A stretch of 9,232 nucleotides of DNA from Pseudomonadota bacterium (GTDB taxonomy: Bacteria; Pseudomonadota; Gammaproteobacteria; Steroidobacterales; Steroidobacteraceae), in the NCBI GenBank assembly GCA_021779875.1, contig JAJXZV010000018.1:1-9232 (forward strand), given 5' to 3'. Position numbers and translations under genes: made by a program. Position 1 is the first letter of the stretch, and each line of letters begins with the position of its first letter. The notes beneath the pieces were generated by a model. It saw only the letters and a program-made list of their open reading frames with translations. It made no database searches and was not told the origin of the DNA. Positions 1 to 7,009 of this stretch are shown here, one piece after another.

Positions 1-1059
1 GGCATCCCGGAGCCGCTGCTGCGTTTCGATGGAGCCGCGGTGCCGCCGCACCTGCGGCCGCGCGTGGCGGTGATCGAAGCGGGGCGGGTGCTCGCCCAGG
101 GCACGGACCTGCGCGCCCTGCGGCGCGAGTGCGCGCAGCCCTTGCGCGCCGCGGCCGAGCGCGCGGCGCGCGAGCGCTTCGCGGACGCCTGGCGCGGCTT
201 CGATGCGCAGGAGCTGCCCGGGCAGATCGATCTCGAGCACGCGTGGGGAACCTGCCGCGCGTTCCCGGCGCTCGAGCGGCGCGAGCAGGGCTTCCGGGTC
301 GTGTTCGAGTGGTCGCGGCCCGAGGCCGACCGGCTCTGGGCGCGCGCCGCCGTGCAGCTCGCGCAGTCCCTGCTCGCGGACCTCGCACGCGGGCTAGCCA
401 AGCAGATCGCGGCCGACGCGCCGCTGATCCTCGCGGCATCCCCGCACATGAAGGGCGAGGCGCTGCGGCACCTCTTGCTGCACCTGACGCTGCGGCGCGC
501 CTGCTTCGAGGAGGGCGCGCCGCCCCGCGAGCGCGCCGCGTTCCTGGCCGCCGTCGAACGGGGACGGGCCCGCGCGTACCCGGCGCTCGATGAACTGCGC
601 GCGGACGTGCTCGAGTGGTTCACCGCGGCGCGCGCCATCCGCCGGCTGCTCGAGGACCCGCGGATCGGGACCGGCGCCGCCGCCGCGGCCGCCGAGAGCC
701 GGCGGCATCTCGAGCGCCTGCTCGCGCCGGCGGCGATCGCGGAGACGCCGCCGGATTGGCTGCGGCAGTGGCCGCGCTATCTCAAGGCCGAGGAGCGCCG
801 CTGGCAGCGAATCCAGGCGCGCGGCGGCGAGGGCGGGGAGGTCCTGCGCGAGCTCGAGGCCTGGGCCGCGCGCGCCGAGGCGCTCGCGGGGCAGGGGGCC
901 GCCCAGGACCGCTGGCATCCCGAGATCGAGGAGCTGCGATGGTGGCTCGAGGAGTACCGCGTATCGCTGTACGCCCAGGAGCTCAAGACGCGCGGACCGG
1001 TCTCCGCGGCGCGCCTGGAGCAGCGCGCCGCGCAGATCGAGGAATGGCTGGCGCGGTGA
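1..1059 (+). CDS. hrpA: ATP-dependent RNA helicase HrpA, C-terminal part (5' end outside window)
   Basis: The reading frame is open from the first base and ends at TGA 1057-1059, giving 352 residues. These match the C-terminal region (DUF3418) of HrpA, a cytoplasmic DEAH-box RNA helicase; the ATPase and helicase domains would lie upstream of the window. Visible support: an N-terminal stretch of the type PxHLRPRVAVIEAGRVLAQG, then GTCRAFPALERR, and near the end EIEELRWWLEEYRVSLYAQE (about 922-981), corresponding to the E. coli HrpA tail around EIRWMIEELRVSYFAQ. The rest is arginine-, alanine- and leucine-rich and probably helical. In E. coli HrpA has been linked to mRNA processing and to rescue of stalled ribosomes (established knowledge, not seen here). 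The gene converges on the aldehyde dehydrogenase gene with a 7-bp gap and no visible terminator. The family call is firm; separation from the eukaryote-type paralogue HrpB rests on the DUF3418-like tail. Confidence 0.9.
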   Translation, partial: GIPEPLLRFDGAAVPPHLRPRVAVIEAGRVLAQGTDLRALRRECAQPLRAAAERAARERFADAWRGFDAQELPGQIDLEHAWGTCRAFPALERREQGFRVVFEWSRPEADRLWARAAVQLAQSLLADLARGLAKQIAADAPLILAASPHMKGEALRHLLLHLTLRRACFEEGAPPRERAAFLAAVERGRARAYPALDELRADVLEWFTAARAIRRLLEDPRIGTGAAAAAAESRRHLERLLAPAAIAETPPDWLRQWPRYLKAEERRWQRIQARGGEGGEVLRELEAWAARAEALAGQGAAQDRWHPEIEELRWWLEEYRVSLYAQELKTRGPVSAARLEQRAAQIEEWLAR

Positions 1060-1066
1060 GAGCCGT

Positions 1067-2599
1067 TTACTCCAGGTCGAAGCGGATTCCCTGCGCCAGC
1101 GGCAGCTGCGAGCCCCAGTTGATCGTCGTGGTCTGCCGCCGCATGTAGGCCTTCCAGGAGTCCGAACCCGCCTCGCGGCCGCCGCCGGTATCCTTCTCGC
1201 CGCCGAAGGCGCCGCCGATCTCGGCCCCGGAGGTCCCGAGATTGACGTTCGCGATGCCGCAGTCGCTGCCCGCCGCCGAGAGGAACCGCTCGGCGACCTG
1301 CAGGCGGTCGGTGAACACCGCCGAGGACAGTCCGTAGGCCACGGAGTTCTGCACCTCGATCGCCTCCTCGAGGGATTCGTACGGGATCAGGTAGAGGATC
1401 GGCGCAAAGGTCTCCGATTGCACGATGGGCATGGATGCCTCGGCGCGGATCAGGGTCGGCTCGACGAAGTGGCCGGCGCGCGGCACCGTGCGCCCGCCGC
1501 ACAGCACGCGCCCCCCCTGTTGCTGCGCGGTGGCGACCGCCGCGAGGTAGCGCGCCACCGCCGCCGGATCGATCAGCGGTCCCATCAGCGTGTGCGGATC
1601 GAGCGGGTCGCCGATGCGCACCTGCGCGAAGGCGGAGATCAGCCGCCGCTCGAGCTCGGGCAGACGGGCGTGGTGCACCAGGACGCGGCGGGTGGTGGTG
1701 CAGCGCTGCCCGGCGGTGCCCACCGCGCCGAACACGATCGAGGGCACCGCGAGGTCCAGGTTGGCGCTCTCGTCGACGATGATGGCGTTGTTGCCGCCCA
1801 GCTCCAGGAGGCTGCGGCCGAGGCGCTCGGCGACGCGCACCGCCACCCGCCGGCCGACTTCGGTGGAGCCCGTGAACGAGATCAGCGGGACACGCCGGTC
1901 GTCCACGAAGCGCGTGGCCAGTTCCGTGCCGGGGGCGATGAAGGTCTGGAAGATGGCCGGCAGGTTGTGGCGCTCGAGCACGCGATTGCAGATCCGCTGC
2001 ACCGCCAGGGCGCACAGCGCCGTCTTGGGGGAGGGCTTCCAGACGGTCGCATTGCCGCAGATGGCCGCCAGGAACGCGTTCCACGACCAGACCGCGACCG
2101 GGAAATTGAAGGCCGAGATCACGCCGACCACGCCGAGCGGGTGCCATTGCTCGAACATGCGGTGCTGCGGCCGCTCCGAATGCATGGTCAGGCCGTACAG
2201 CATGCGCGACTGACCGACCGCGAAGTCCGCGATGTCGATCATCTCCTGCACCTCGCCGTCGCCCTCGGCCTTGATCTTGCCGTTCTCCAGGGACACGAGG
2301 CTGCCGAGGGCGTCCTTGCACGCGCGCAGCTCCTCGCCGATCAGGCGCACGGCCTCGCCGCGCTTGGGCGCGGGTACCTGGCGCCACTGGCGCGCCGCGG
2401 CCACCGCGGCCGCCAACACGTGCTCGTAGTCGGCCAGGCTTGCGCCGCGGACCTGCGCGAGCCGCTCGCCGGTCGTTGGATTGATCGAGTCGATCAAGGG
2501 TCCCGACTCGTCCCGGCTCCAACCCTGGCTGCCCGACCAGGTGCCGGCGTTGAGGCGGGTGAGTCCGAGGGCTTTGAGCGTGGCGTCGATGTGTTGCAT
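1067..2599 (-). CDS. amaB: ALDH7-family aldehyde dehydrogenase, probable piperideine-6-carboxylate / aminoadipate-semialdehyde dehydrogenase
   Basis: This is a 510-residue NAD(P)-dependent aldehyde dehydrogenase. Visible residues, numbered from ATG 2599-2597: Asn165 in SAFNFP, Lys188 in WKPS, the nucleotide-binding FTGSTEVG at 242-249, general base Glu266 in LELGGNN, catalytic Cys300 in GQRCTTTRR, and ETFAP later. The C-terminal signature [15 protein letters not shown], then [18 protein letters not shown], is typical of ALDH7 (antiquitin/AmaB). In that family the usual reaction oxidises alpha-aminoadipate semialdehyde, in equilibrium with piperideine-6-carboxylate, to aminoadipate in lysine breakdown. 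The substrate is inferred from family, and no other lysine-catabolic gene is in view. The frame stays open up to 2815, but the chosen start puts the family N-terminus (xLxALGL) in the right place and avoids running into the divergent DAHP synthase gene. A weak GGAT lies upstream of the ATG. The symbol is by family. Confidence 0.88.
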   Translation of the reverse strand: MQHIDATLKALGLTRLNAGTWSGSQGWSRDESGPLIDSINPTTGERLAQVRGASLADYEHVLAAAVAAARQWRQVPAPKRGEAVRLIGEELRACKDALGSLVSLENGKIKAEGDGEVQEMIDIADFAVGQSRMLYGLTMHSERPQHRMFEQWHPLGVVGVISAFNFPVAVWSWNAFLAAICGNATVWKPSPKTALCALAVQRICNRVLERHNLPAIFQTFIAPGTELATRFVDDRRVPLISFTGSTEVGRRVAVRVAERLGRSLLELGGNNAIIVDESANLDLAVPSIVFGAVGTAGQRCTTTRRVLVHHARLPELERRLISAFAQVRIGDPLDPHTLMGPLIDPAAVARYLAAVATAQQQGGRVLCGGRTVPRAGHFVEPTLIRAEASMPIVQSETFAPILYLIPYESLEEAIEVQNSVAYGLSSAVFTDRLQVAERFLSAAGSDCGIANVNLGTSGAEIGGAFGGEKDTGGGREAGSDSWKAYMRRQTTTINWGSQLPLAQGIRFDLE

Positions 2600-2665
2600 G
2601 GTCGAGATCCGGCGGCGCGGCCGCGGCGATGGGAAAAGGGCCGGCATTTTGCCGTGAGCGCGCCC

Positions 2666-2686
2666 GTGGCGCCACCCCCTCGAGGG
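2666..2686. promoter_or_regulatory. Two adjacent 10-bp palindromes in a divergent promoter region
   Basis: GTGGCGCCAC (2666-2675) and CCCTCGAGGG (2677-2686) are perfect palindromes one base apart, between the divergent aldehyde dehydrogenase and DAHP synthase genes and just upstream of the predicted DAHP synthase -35 box. They could be operator half-sites, but in GC-rich DNA such palindromes arise by chance fairly often, and no known regulator motif was recognised. Confidence 0.2.
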
Positions 2687-2700
2687 CCGCCCCGGCTCTT

Positions 2701-2729
2701 TTGCAGGGGGGCTGCACTCTGTGTAGCAT
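2701..2729 (+). promoter_or_regulatory. Putative sigma-70 promoter for the DAHP synthase gene
   Basis: TTGCAG (2701-2706, 4 of 6 to consensus) and TAGCAT (2724-2729, 4 of 6) are separated by exactly 17 bp. Transcription would start near 2736, only about 24 nt before ATG 2760 and 6 nt before the alternative ATG 2742. This spacing favours the downstream start. Nothing comparably good was found on the minus strand for the divergent dehydrogenase. Confidence 0.4.
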
Positions 2730-2759
2730 CGCTCGGCACCGATGTCGAAAAGCCCCGTC

Positions 2760-4109
2760 ATGAGCAACTGGCACCCGGCGACCTGGCAGAACAAGCCGGC
2801 GACCCAGCAGCCCAAGTACCGCGATCCCGTGGCGCTCGAGCGGGCCGTGGCCGCGCTCGGCCGCCTGCCGCCGCTGGTGGTGTCCTGGGAGGTCGAGTCC
2901 CTGCGCGCCGAACTCGCGAAGGCGCAGCGCGGCGAGCAGTTCCTGCTGCAGGGCGGGGATTGCGCCGAGAGCTTCGAGGACTGCCAGTCCGATTACATCG
3001 CCAAGCGGCTCAAGGTGCTGCTGCAGATGAGTCTCGTGATGCTGCAGGGGCTGAAGCGGCCGATCATCCGCGTGGGGCGCTTCGCGGGTCAGTATGCGAA
3101 GCCGCGTTCGGCGGATACCGAGACCCGCGACGGGGTCACGCTGCCCACCTACCGGGGCGACAACGTGAATCGCCCGGGATTCACGGCGGCCGAGCGCGAG
3201 CCCGATCCGCAGCTGCTGTTGCGCGGCTACGAGCGCGCATCGCTGACGCTCAATTTCGTCCGGGCGCTGGTCGACGGCGGTTTCGCGGATCTGCACCACC
3301 CCGAGTACTGGGATCTCGCGTTTCTGCGGCATGCGCCGCTGCGCGAGGCGTACCAGGCGATCGTCGACTCGATCGCGGAGTCGCTCGAGTTCTTCGAATC
3401 GATGAGCGGGCAGCGGGTGCACGCGGCGGCGCGCGCCGAGTTCTACACCAGCCACGAGGGGCTGCATCTGCTGTCCGAGCAGGCTCAGACGCGCTACATC
3501 GAACGGCAGAAGAAATGGTACAACCTGTCGACGCACATGCCCTGGATCGGCATGCGCACCGCGCAGCTCGACGGCGCGCACGTCGAGTACTTTCGCGGCA
3601 TCGCGAATCCCATCGGCGTGAAGGTGGGCGCCGGCATGAGCGCCGAGTGGCTGCAGGAGCTGGTGGAGGCGCTCAATCCGCAGAACCAGCCGGGCCGGCT
3701 CACGTTGATCCATCGGTTCGGCGCGAAGGAGATCGAGCAGCGTCTGCCCGACATGGTCGACGCGGTGCGCGCCACCGGCTCGCAGGTACTGTGGGTGTGC
3801 GACCCCATGCACGGCAACACCGAGACCACGGCGGGCGGCGTCAAGACGCGACGTTTCGACAACATCCTCGCCGAGGTGGAGGCGGCCTTCCGCATACACG
3901 AAGAGTGCGGCTCGATGCTCGGCGGAGTGCACGTCGAATTGACCGGCGAGGACGTGACCGAGTGTGTCGGCGGCGCGCGCGGTTTGACCGAGGCGGATCT
4001 CGCACGCGCCTATCGATCGCAGGTCGATCCGCGCTTGAATGCCGAGCAGTCGCTCGAGCTCGCGATGATGATCGCGCGGCGCGCGGGAGCGCGCCGGGGG
4101 CACCCGTGA
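2760..4109 (+). CDS. aroG: Class II 3-deoxy-D-arabino-heptulosonate-7-phosphate (DAHP) synthase
   Basis: The enzyme condenses phosphoenolpyruvate and erythrose-4-phosphate to DAHP, the entry step of the shikimate pathway to aromatic amino acids. The 449-residue protein is of the class II (plant/mycobacterial) type. Motifs numbered from ATG 2760: [11 protein letters not shown] (62-72), RPGFTAAER (138-146), TSHEGLHL (230-237), HMPWIGMRT (259-267), [11 protein letters not shown] (280-290), IHRFGAKE (317-324), [11 protein letters not shown] (347-357), [12 protein letters not shown] (391-402) and DPRLN. The four metal ligands known from the M. tuberculosis enzyme are present as Cys68, His351, Glu393 and Asp423, with matching spacing. 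The long N-terminal extension of the mycobacterial enzyme is absent, so its allosteric sites cannot be assumed. ATG 2742 is an in-frame alternative adding six residues; the MSNWHPATW start better fits family N-termini and the predicted promoter. Neither start has a clear Shine-Dalgarno. The symbol for class II enzymes varies between genomes. Confidence 0.95.
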   Translation: MSNWHPATWQNKPATQQPKYRDPVALERAVAALGRLPPLVVSWEVESLRAELAKAQRGEQFLLQGGDCAESFEDCQSDYIAKRLKVLLQMSLVMLQGLKRPIIRVGRFAGQYAKPRSADTETRDGVTLPTYRGDNVNRPGFTAAEREPDPQLLLRGYERASLTLNFVRALVDGGFADLHHPEYWDLAFLRHAPLREAYQAIVDSIAESLEFFESMSGQRVHAAARAEFYTSHEGLHLLSEQAQTRYIERQKKWYNLSTHMPWIGMRTAQLDGAHVEYFRGIANPIGVKVGAGMSAEWLQELVEALNPQNQPGRLTLIHRFGAKEIEQRLPDMVDAVRATGSQVLWVCDPMHGNTETTAGGVKTRRFDNILAEVEAAFRIHEECGSMLGGVHVELTGEDVTECVGGARGLTEADLARAYRSQVDPRLNAEQSLELAMMIARRAGARRGHP

Positions 4110-4209
4110 CGCGTCAGAGTTTGCGGCTTTTTATAATGAAAAAACAAACACTTATGTCGACTATCTAGATCGAATCGCGAAAAGCGACAGCGGTTTGGAA
4201 ATTCTCCGG
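4110..4209. other. AT-rich intergenic spacer after the DAHP synthase gene
   Basis: This is the first part of a 420-bp gap without a convincing gene. It is markedly richer in A and T than its surroundings between about 4120 and 4200. It contains a consensus-like TATAAT (4132-4137) with no matching -35 box, and a ten-codon frame starting ATGAAAAAACAA (4136-4168) that has no ribosome-binding site and overlaps that hexamer. No terminator hairpin for the DAHP synthase transcript was found here. The remainder of the gap is described under the candidate RNA. Confidence 0.5.
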
Positions 4210-4237
4210 TTGCCACGCCTCGCGCAGGTGTTATCCT
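4210..4237 (+). promoter_or_regulatory. Putative sigma-70 promoter of the candidate non-coding RNA
   Basis: TTGCCA (4210-4215, 5 of 6 to consensus) and TATCCT (4232-4237, 4 of 6) are 16 bp apart, predicting a start near 4242-4246. A 7-bp inverted repeat, GCGCAGG (4222-4228) and CCTGCGC (4235-4241), straddles the -10 box and could be an operator. The call rests on sequence resemblance only. Confidence 0.4.
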
Positions 4238-4241
4238 GCGC

Positions 4242-4525
4242 ATCGACCCGTCCTGCCCATCGATCATCGAATGCGGCGCATGAGCGTCGCCGGGATCGCC
4301 GGCGACCGATACAACCGCATGGATTGCAAGGATTTTTTCGACAGCGAATCAGCAAATTCGGGGCCCCGGCAGGTACGACCCGCGGGGATGAAACCTCCCC
4401 GGGTTCGCGCGGTCGAAGCGGTGAGTGGCAGAGCGGTCACGGTTCGGGTTGCGCTCGGGTTAGTCCAAATTCCAGGCGCGATCGATGGCGGGCTACGCGG
4501 AGTTTCCGCGTAGCCCGTTTTTATT
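4242..4525 (+). ncRNA. Candidate structured non-coding RNA or long leader, family not recognised
   Basis: About 280 nt between a promoter-like sequence and a strong intrinsic terminator hold no convincing protein gene but show potential structure. An 8-bp perfect hairpin GTCGCCGG/CCGGCGAC lies at 4286-4306 with loop GATCG. A GC stem CGGGG/CCCCG (4383-4387 with 4397-4401) encloses a 9-nt loop. Near the two ends, CCATCGATC (4257-4265) is the exact reverse complement of GATCGATGG (4480-4488), so the transcript could close on itself just before the terminator. I checked by eye for 6S RNA, SRP RNA, tmRNA and RNase P RNA core motifs, and for TPP, cobalamin and c-di-GMP riboswitch motifs, and saw none. 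An 80-codon frame (4271-4513) overlaps it but has several codons that are rare in the neighbouring genes and ends inside the terminator stem. It may be a free small RNA or a 5' leader controlling the downstream glycosylase/uvrC genes. Confidence 0.4.
4490..4525 (+). terminator. Strong intrinsic terminator just upstream of the uracil-DNA glycosylase gene
   Basis: A perfect 12-bp stem, GGGCTACGCGGA (4490-4501) with TCCGCGTAGCCC (4505-4516) and a GTT loop, is followed by GTTTTTATT (4517-4525). This is a textbook Rho-independent terminator. It ends four bases before ATG 4530, so it occupies the position where a Shine-Dalgarno sequence for that gene would lie. Confidence 0.88.
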
Positions 4526-4529
4526 GACG

Positions 4530-5180
4530 ATGAGCGCCATTTTCGACCTGCACTGCCGCCGTTGCGCACGCCTGGGCTCCTTCCTCGAGGCGGTGCGGCG
4601 CGATCATCCCGACTACCATTGCCGACCGGTGCCGCCATTCGGCGATCCGCTCGCTCGCCTGCTCATCGTCGGCCTCGCGCCGGGATTGAAGGGCGCGAAC
4701 CGCACGGGCCGGCCCTTCACGGGCGATCACGCCGGAATCCTGCTGTACGCCACCTTGCACAAGTTCGGCTTCGCCTCCACGGCGATTTCCGCCGACGCGC
4801 GCGATGGCCTGCGCCTCGACGATGCGCGCATCACCAATGCCGTCAAGTGCCTGCCGCCGGCGAACAAGCCTCTGCCGGCGGAGATCGCCGCCTGCAACGA
4901 TTATCTCGGGGCCGAGCTGGCCCACGAGCCGCGGCCGCGCGTCATTCTCGCCCTGGGAGCCATCGCGCACGCCGCGGTGTTGCGCGCCTGCGGGCTGCGC
5001 GCGGGCCATGGGCGGTTCGCGCACGGCGCCGAGCATCCCTTGAGCGCGGGCCGCGTGTTGCTCGACTCGTACCACTGCAGCCGCTACAACACGCAGACGC
5101 GGCGCCTCACCACGCCGATGTTCGAGGCGGTGTTCGCGCGCGCGCGCGCGCTGCTCGAGGGCGCCGCCGCCGCGCGATGA
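4530..5180 (+). CDS. Family 5 uracil-DNA glycosylase (UDGb type, iron-sulfur)
   Basis: This 216-residue enzyme should remove uracil and possibly other deaminated bases from DNA, starting base excision repair in the cytoplasm. Motif 1 is GLAPGLKGANRTGRPFTGD (48-66), the family 5 form, which has Ala in place of the catalytic acid of family 4. Motif 2 is DSYHCSRYNTQTRRLT (179-194). Cys9 and Cys12 (CxxC), Cys107 and Cys122 (Cx14C) are placed as 4Fe-4S ligands. ATG 4530 was chosen because it puts CxxC at the usual distance from the N-terminus. ATG 4485 is an in-frame alternative with a modest AGG eight bases upstream, but it would place the terminator hairpin inside the coding region. ATG 4530 has no Shine-Dalgarno, so initiation may be leaderless or weak. 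The stop overlaps the uvrC start as ATGA, suggesting translational coupling of the two repair genes. A (CG)8 tract near the 3' end encodes ARARA. Confidence 0.88.
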   Translation: MSAIFDLHCRRCARLGSFLEAVRRDHPDYHCRPVPPFGDPLARLLIVGLAPGLKGANRTGRPFTGDHAGILLYATLHKFGFASTAISADARDGLRLDDARITNAVKCLPPANKPLPAEIAACNDYLGAELAHEPRPRVILALGAIAHAAVLRACGLRAGHGRFAHGAEHPLSAGRVLLDSYHCSRYNTQTRRLTTPMFEAVFARARALLEGAAAAR

Positions 5181-7009
5181 GCATGGACGCCGCCGCGCCG
5201 TTCGATCCGAAGCGCTTCGTGGAGGGACTGCCCGCGCGTCCGGGGGTGTATCGCATGCTCGCCGCGGACGGCGAGGTGCTCTACGTGGGCAAGGCGCGCA
5301 ATCTGAAATCGCGGGTCGGTTCGTATTTCCAGCCCGGAAACGCGCAGCCGAAGGTGCAGGCGTTGGTCGCCAAGACCGCGGGGATGGAGGTGACCATCAC
5401 GAACTCGGACACCGAGGCGCTGCTGCTCGAGTTCAATCTGATCAAGAGGCATCGGCCGCGGTTCAACGTGGTGCTGCGCGACGACAAGAGCTTTCCCTTC
5501 CTGCACCTCGACACCCGGCACGAGTTCCCGCGCCTCTCCTTCTACCGCGGATCGCGCAAGGAGCCCGGCCGCTACTTCGGGCCGTATCCGTCGGCCGGCG
5601 CGGTGCGCGAGACGCTCAATCAGCTGCAGAAGCTGTTTCGGCTGCGCAATTGCCCGGACACCTACTTCGCGAACCGCTCGAGGCCGTGCCTGCAATACCA
5701 GATTCGGCGCTGCACCGCGCCGTGCGTCGGCCTGATCTCGCGCGACAGCTACGCCCGGGACGTGGGCGCCGTCGTCAAGGTGCTCGAGGGGCGCGACGAC
5801 GAGGTCAACCAGGACCTGGCGCGGCGCATGGAGGCGGCGGCCCAGCGGCTGGAGTTCGAGGAGGCCGCGCGGCTGCGCGATCAGCTCGCCAGCCTGAAGA
5901 CCGTGCAGGCGCAGCAGATCGTGGTCGCCGACGTGAATCACGACGCCGACGTGATCGCGGTGGCCGAGCGCAACGGCGAATTTTGCGTCGCCCTCATGTT
6001 CGTGCGGGGCGGGCGCAGCCTCGGCAGCGCGACCTTCTTTCCGCGGGCGCAGGTCGCGGAGGCGCCCGAAGTGCTGGAGGCGTTCGTCGCGCAGTACTAC
6101 CTCGAGCGGGAGTCGCCCCCGCGGATCCTGGTCGACCGGCGGTTCGACGAGATGCCGGTGCTCGAGGCGACGCTCGCCGAGCGCTCGGGCCACAAGGTGC
6201 GCATCAGCTCCTCGGTGCGCGGCATCCGCGCGCGCTGGCTCGACATGATGCGGGAGAACGCGGAGCAGGCGCTCAGGATGCGCGGCGCCGCGCGCTCGAG
6301 CATCGAGGCCGGTCTCGAGGAGCTGCGCGAGACGTTCGACCTGCCCCAGACGCCGACCCGCCTGGAATGTTTCGACATCAGCCACACCGGAGGCACCGAT
6401 ACGGTGGCGTCGTGCGTCGTGTTCGGCGTCGAGGGGGCGATCAAGGACGAATATCGGCGTTTCAACATCGCCGGCATCCGGCCGGGCGACGATTACGCCG
6501 CCATGCATCAGGCGCTCGCGCGGCGCTACAAGCGAGTGCGCGACGGGGAGGTGCCGGCGCCCGAGGTGCTGCTGATCGACGGCGGCAGGGGGCAGCTCGC
6601 GCAGGCCGCCGCCGTGCTCGAGGAACTCGGCCTGGCCGGCATCACGCTGATCGGCGTGGCCAAGGGGCCCGATCGGCGCCCCGGCCAGGAGCAGCTCTTC
6701 TTGTTGGGGCGCGACACGCCCACTATACTTTCACCGGACTCGATGGCGCTGCATCTGATCCAGCGGGTGCGCGACGAGGCGCATCGTTTTGCGGTCGCCG
6801 GCCACCGGCGCAAACGCGCCAAGCGCCACAGTCAGTCGATACTAGAGACCATCCCGGGCCTCGGGCCCGTGAAGCGCCGCGAGCTGCTCAAGCAGTTCGG
6901 GGGCATGCAGGGCATCTTGCGCGCCGGCGTGGACGATTTCGCCCAGATCCGCGGGCTGGGGCGCGAGCTTGCACAGGTAATCTATGAGCACCTCCACCCA
7001 GGGCAATGA
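5177..7009 (+). CDS. uvrC: UvrABC excinuclease subunit C
   Basis: UvrC makes both incisions in nucleotide excision repair after UvrA/UvrB find a lesion. The product is 610 residues, the usual full length. Domains in order: an N-terminal GIY-YIG nuclease for the 3' incision (GVY 23-25, YVG 36-38, Arg41, Glu80); four cysteines 159, 171, 179 and 183, placed like the iron-sulfur ligands reported for E. coli UvrC; a UVR helical hairpin that binds UvrB (about 207-242); an RNase H-like 5' nuclease with Asp400 (ECFDISHTGG), Asp468 (LLIDGGRGQL) and His536 (DEAHRFAV); and a tandem helix-hairpin-helix at about 554-608 (IPGLGPVKRREL, IRGLGRELAQ). The start is ATG 5177, overlapping the glycosylase stop by four bases; ATG 5183 is two codons further. 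GAGGG lies 15 nt upstream of ATG 5177, too far to be optimal, so coupled translation is likely. The 3' end overlaps pgsA by 26 nt. Confidence 0.98.
   Translation: MSMDAAAPFDPKRFVEGLPARPGVYRMLAADGEVLYVGKARNLKSRVGSYFQPGNAQPKVQALVAKTAGMEVTITNSDTEALLLEFNLIKRHRPRFNVVLRDDKSFPFLHLDTRHEFPRLSFYRGSRKEPGRYFGPYPSAGAVRETLNQLQKLFRLRNCPDTYFANRSRPCLQYQIRRCTAPCVGLISRDSYARDVGAVVKVLEGRDDEVNQDLARRMEAAAQRLEFEEAARLRDQLASLKTVQAQQIVVADVNHDADVIAVAERNGEFCVALMFVRGGRSLGSATFFPRAQVAEAPEVLEAFVAQYYLERESPPRILVDRRFDEMPVLEATLAERSGHKVRISSSVRGIRARWLDMMRENAEQALRMRGAARSSIEAGLEELRETFDLPQTPTRLECFDISHTGGTDTVASCVVFGVEGAIKDEYRRFNIAGIRPGDDYAAMHQALARRYKRVRDGEVPAPEVLLIDGGRGQLAQAAAVLEELGLAGITLIGVAKGPDRRPGQEQLFLLGRDTPTILSPDSMALHLIQRVRDEAHRFAVAGHRRKRAKRHSQSILETIPGLGPVKRRELLKQFGGMQGILRAGVDDFAQIRGLGRELAQVIYEHLHPGQ

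Noticed and set aside
777..4103. A minus-strand open frame of about 1100 codons antisense to hrpA and the DAHP synthase gene
   Set aside because: It has low-complexity composition and no recognisable domain, and it overlaps well-supported genes on both strands.
4108..4137. A promoter based on the perfect TATAAT at 4132-4137
   Set aside because: The hexamer at the right distance (TGACGC) does not resemble a -35 box and there is no extended TGn element. It lies in an AT-rich patch where TATAAT is likely by chance.
590..4168. A plus-strand open frame of almost 1200 codons running across hrpA, the dehydrogenase region and the DAHP synthase gene
   Set aside because: It is an out-of-frame shadow, rich in Arg, Ala, Gly and Pro, caused by scarcity of stops in GC-rich DNA. 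The overlapping genes have clear catalytic motifs in their own frames.
4136..4168. A ten-residue peptide, MKKQTLMSTI, as a possible leader peptide
   Set aside because: It has no ribosome-binding site and its ATG overlaps the only plausible -10 hexamer, so a transcript from there would not include it. It contains no run of regulatory codons and no attenuator follows closely.
4271..4513. An 80-codon frame within the candidate RNA
   Set aside because: It has no Shine-Dalgarno, it contains several codons avoided by the neighbouring genes (AGA, TTA, CTA, GTA), and its stop lies inside the terminator stem. A small protein is not fully excluded.
5084..6508. A 474-codon minus-strand frame antisense to uvrC
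   Set aside because: uvrC is complete with all its domains. The antisense frame is a GC-driven mirror with His/Arg/Leu-rich composition and no motif.
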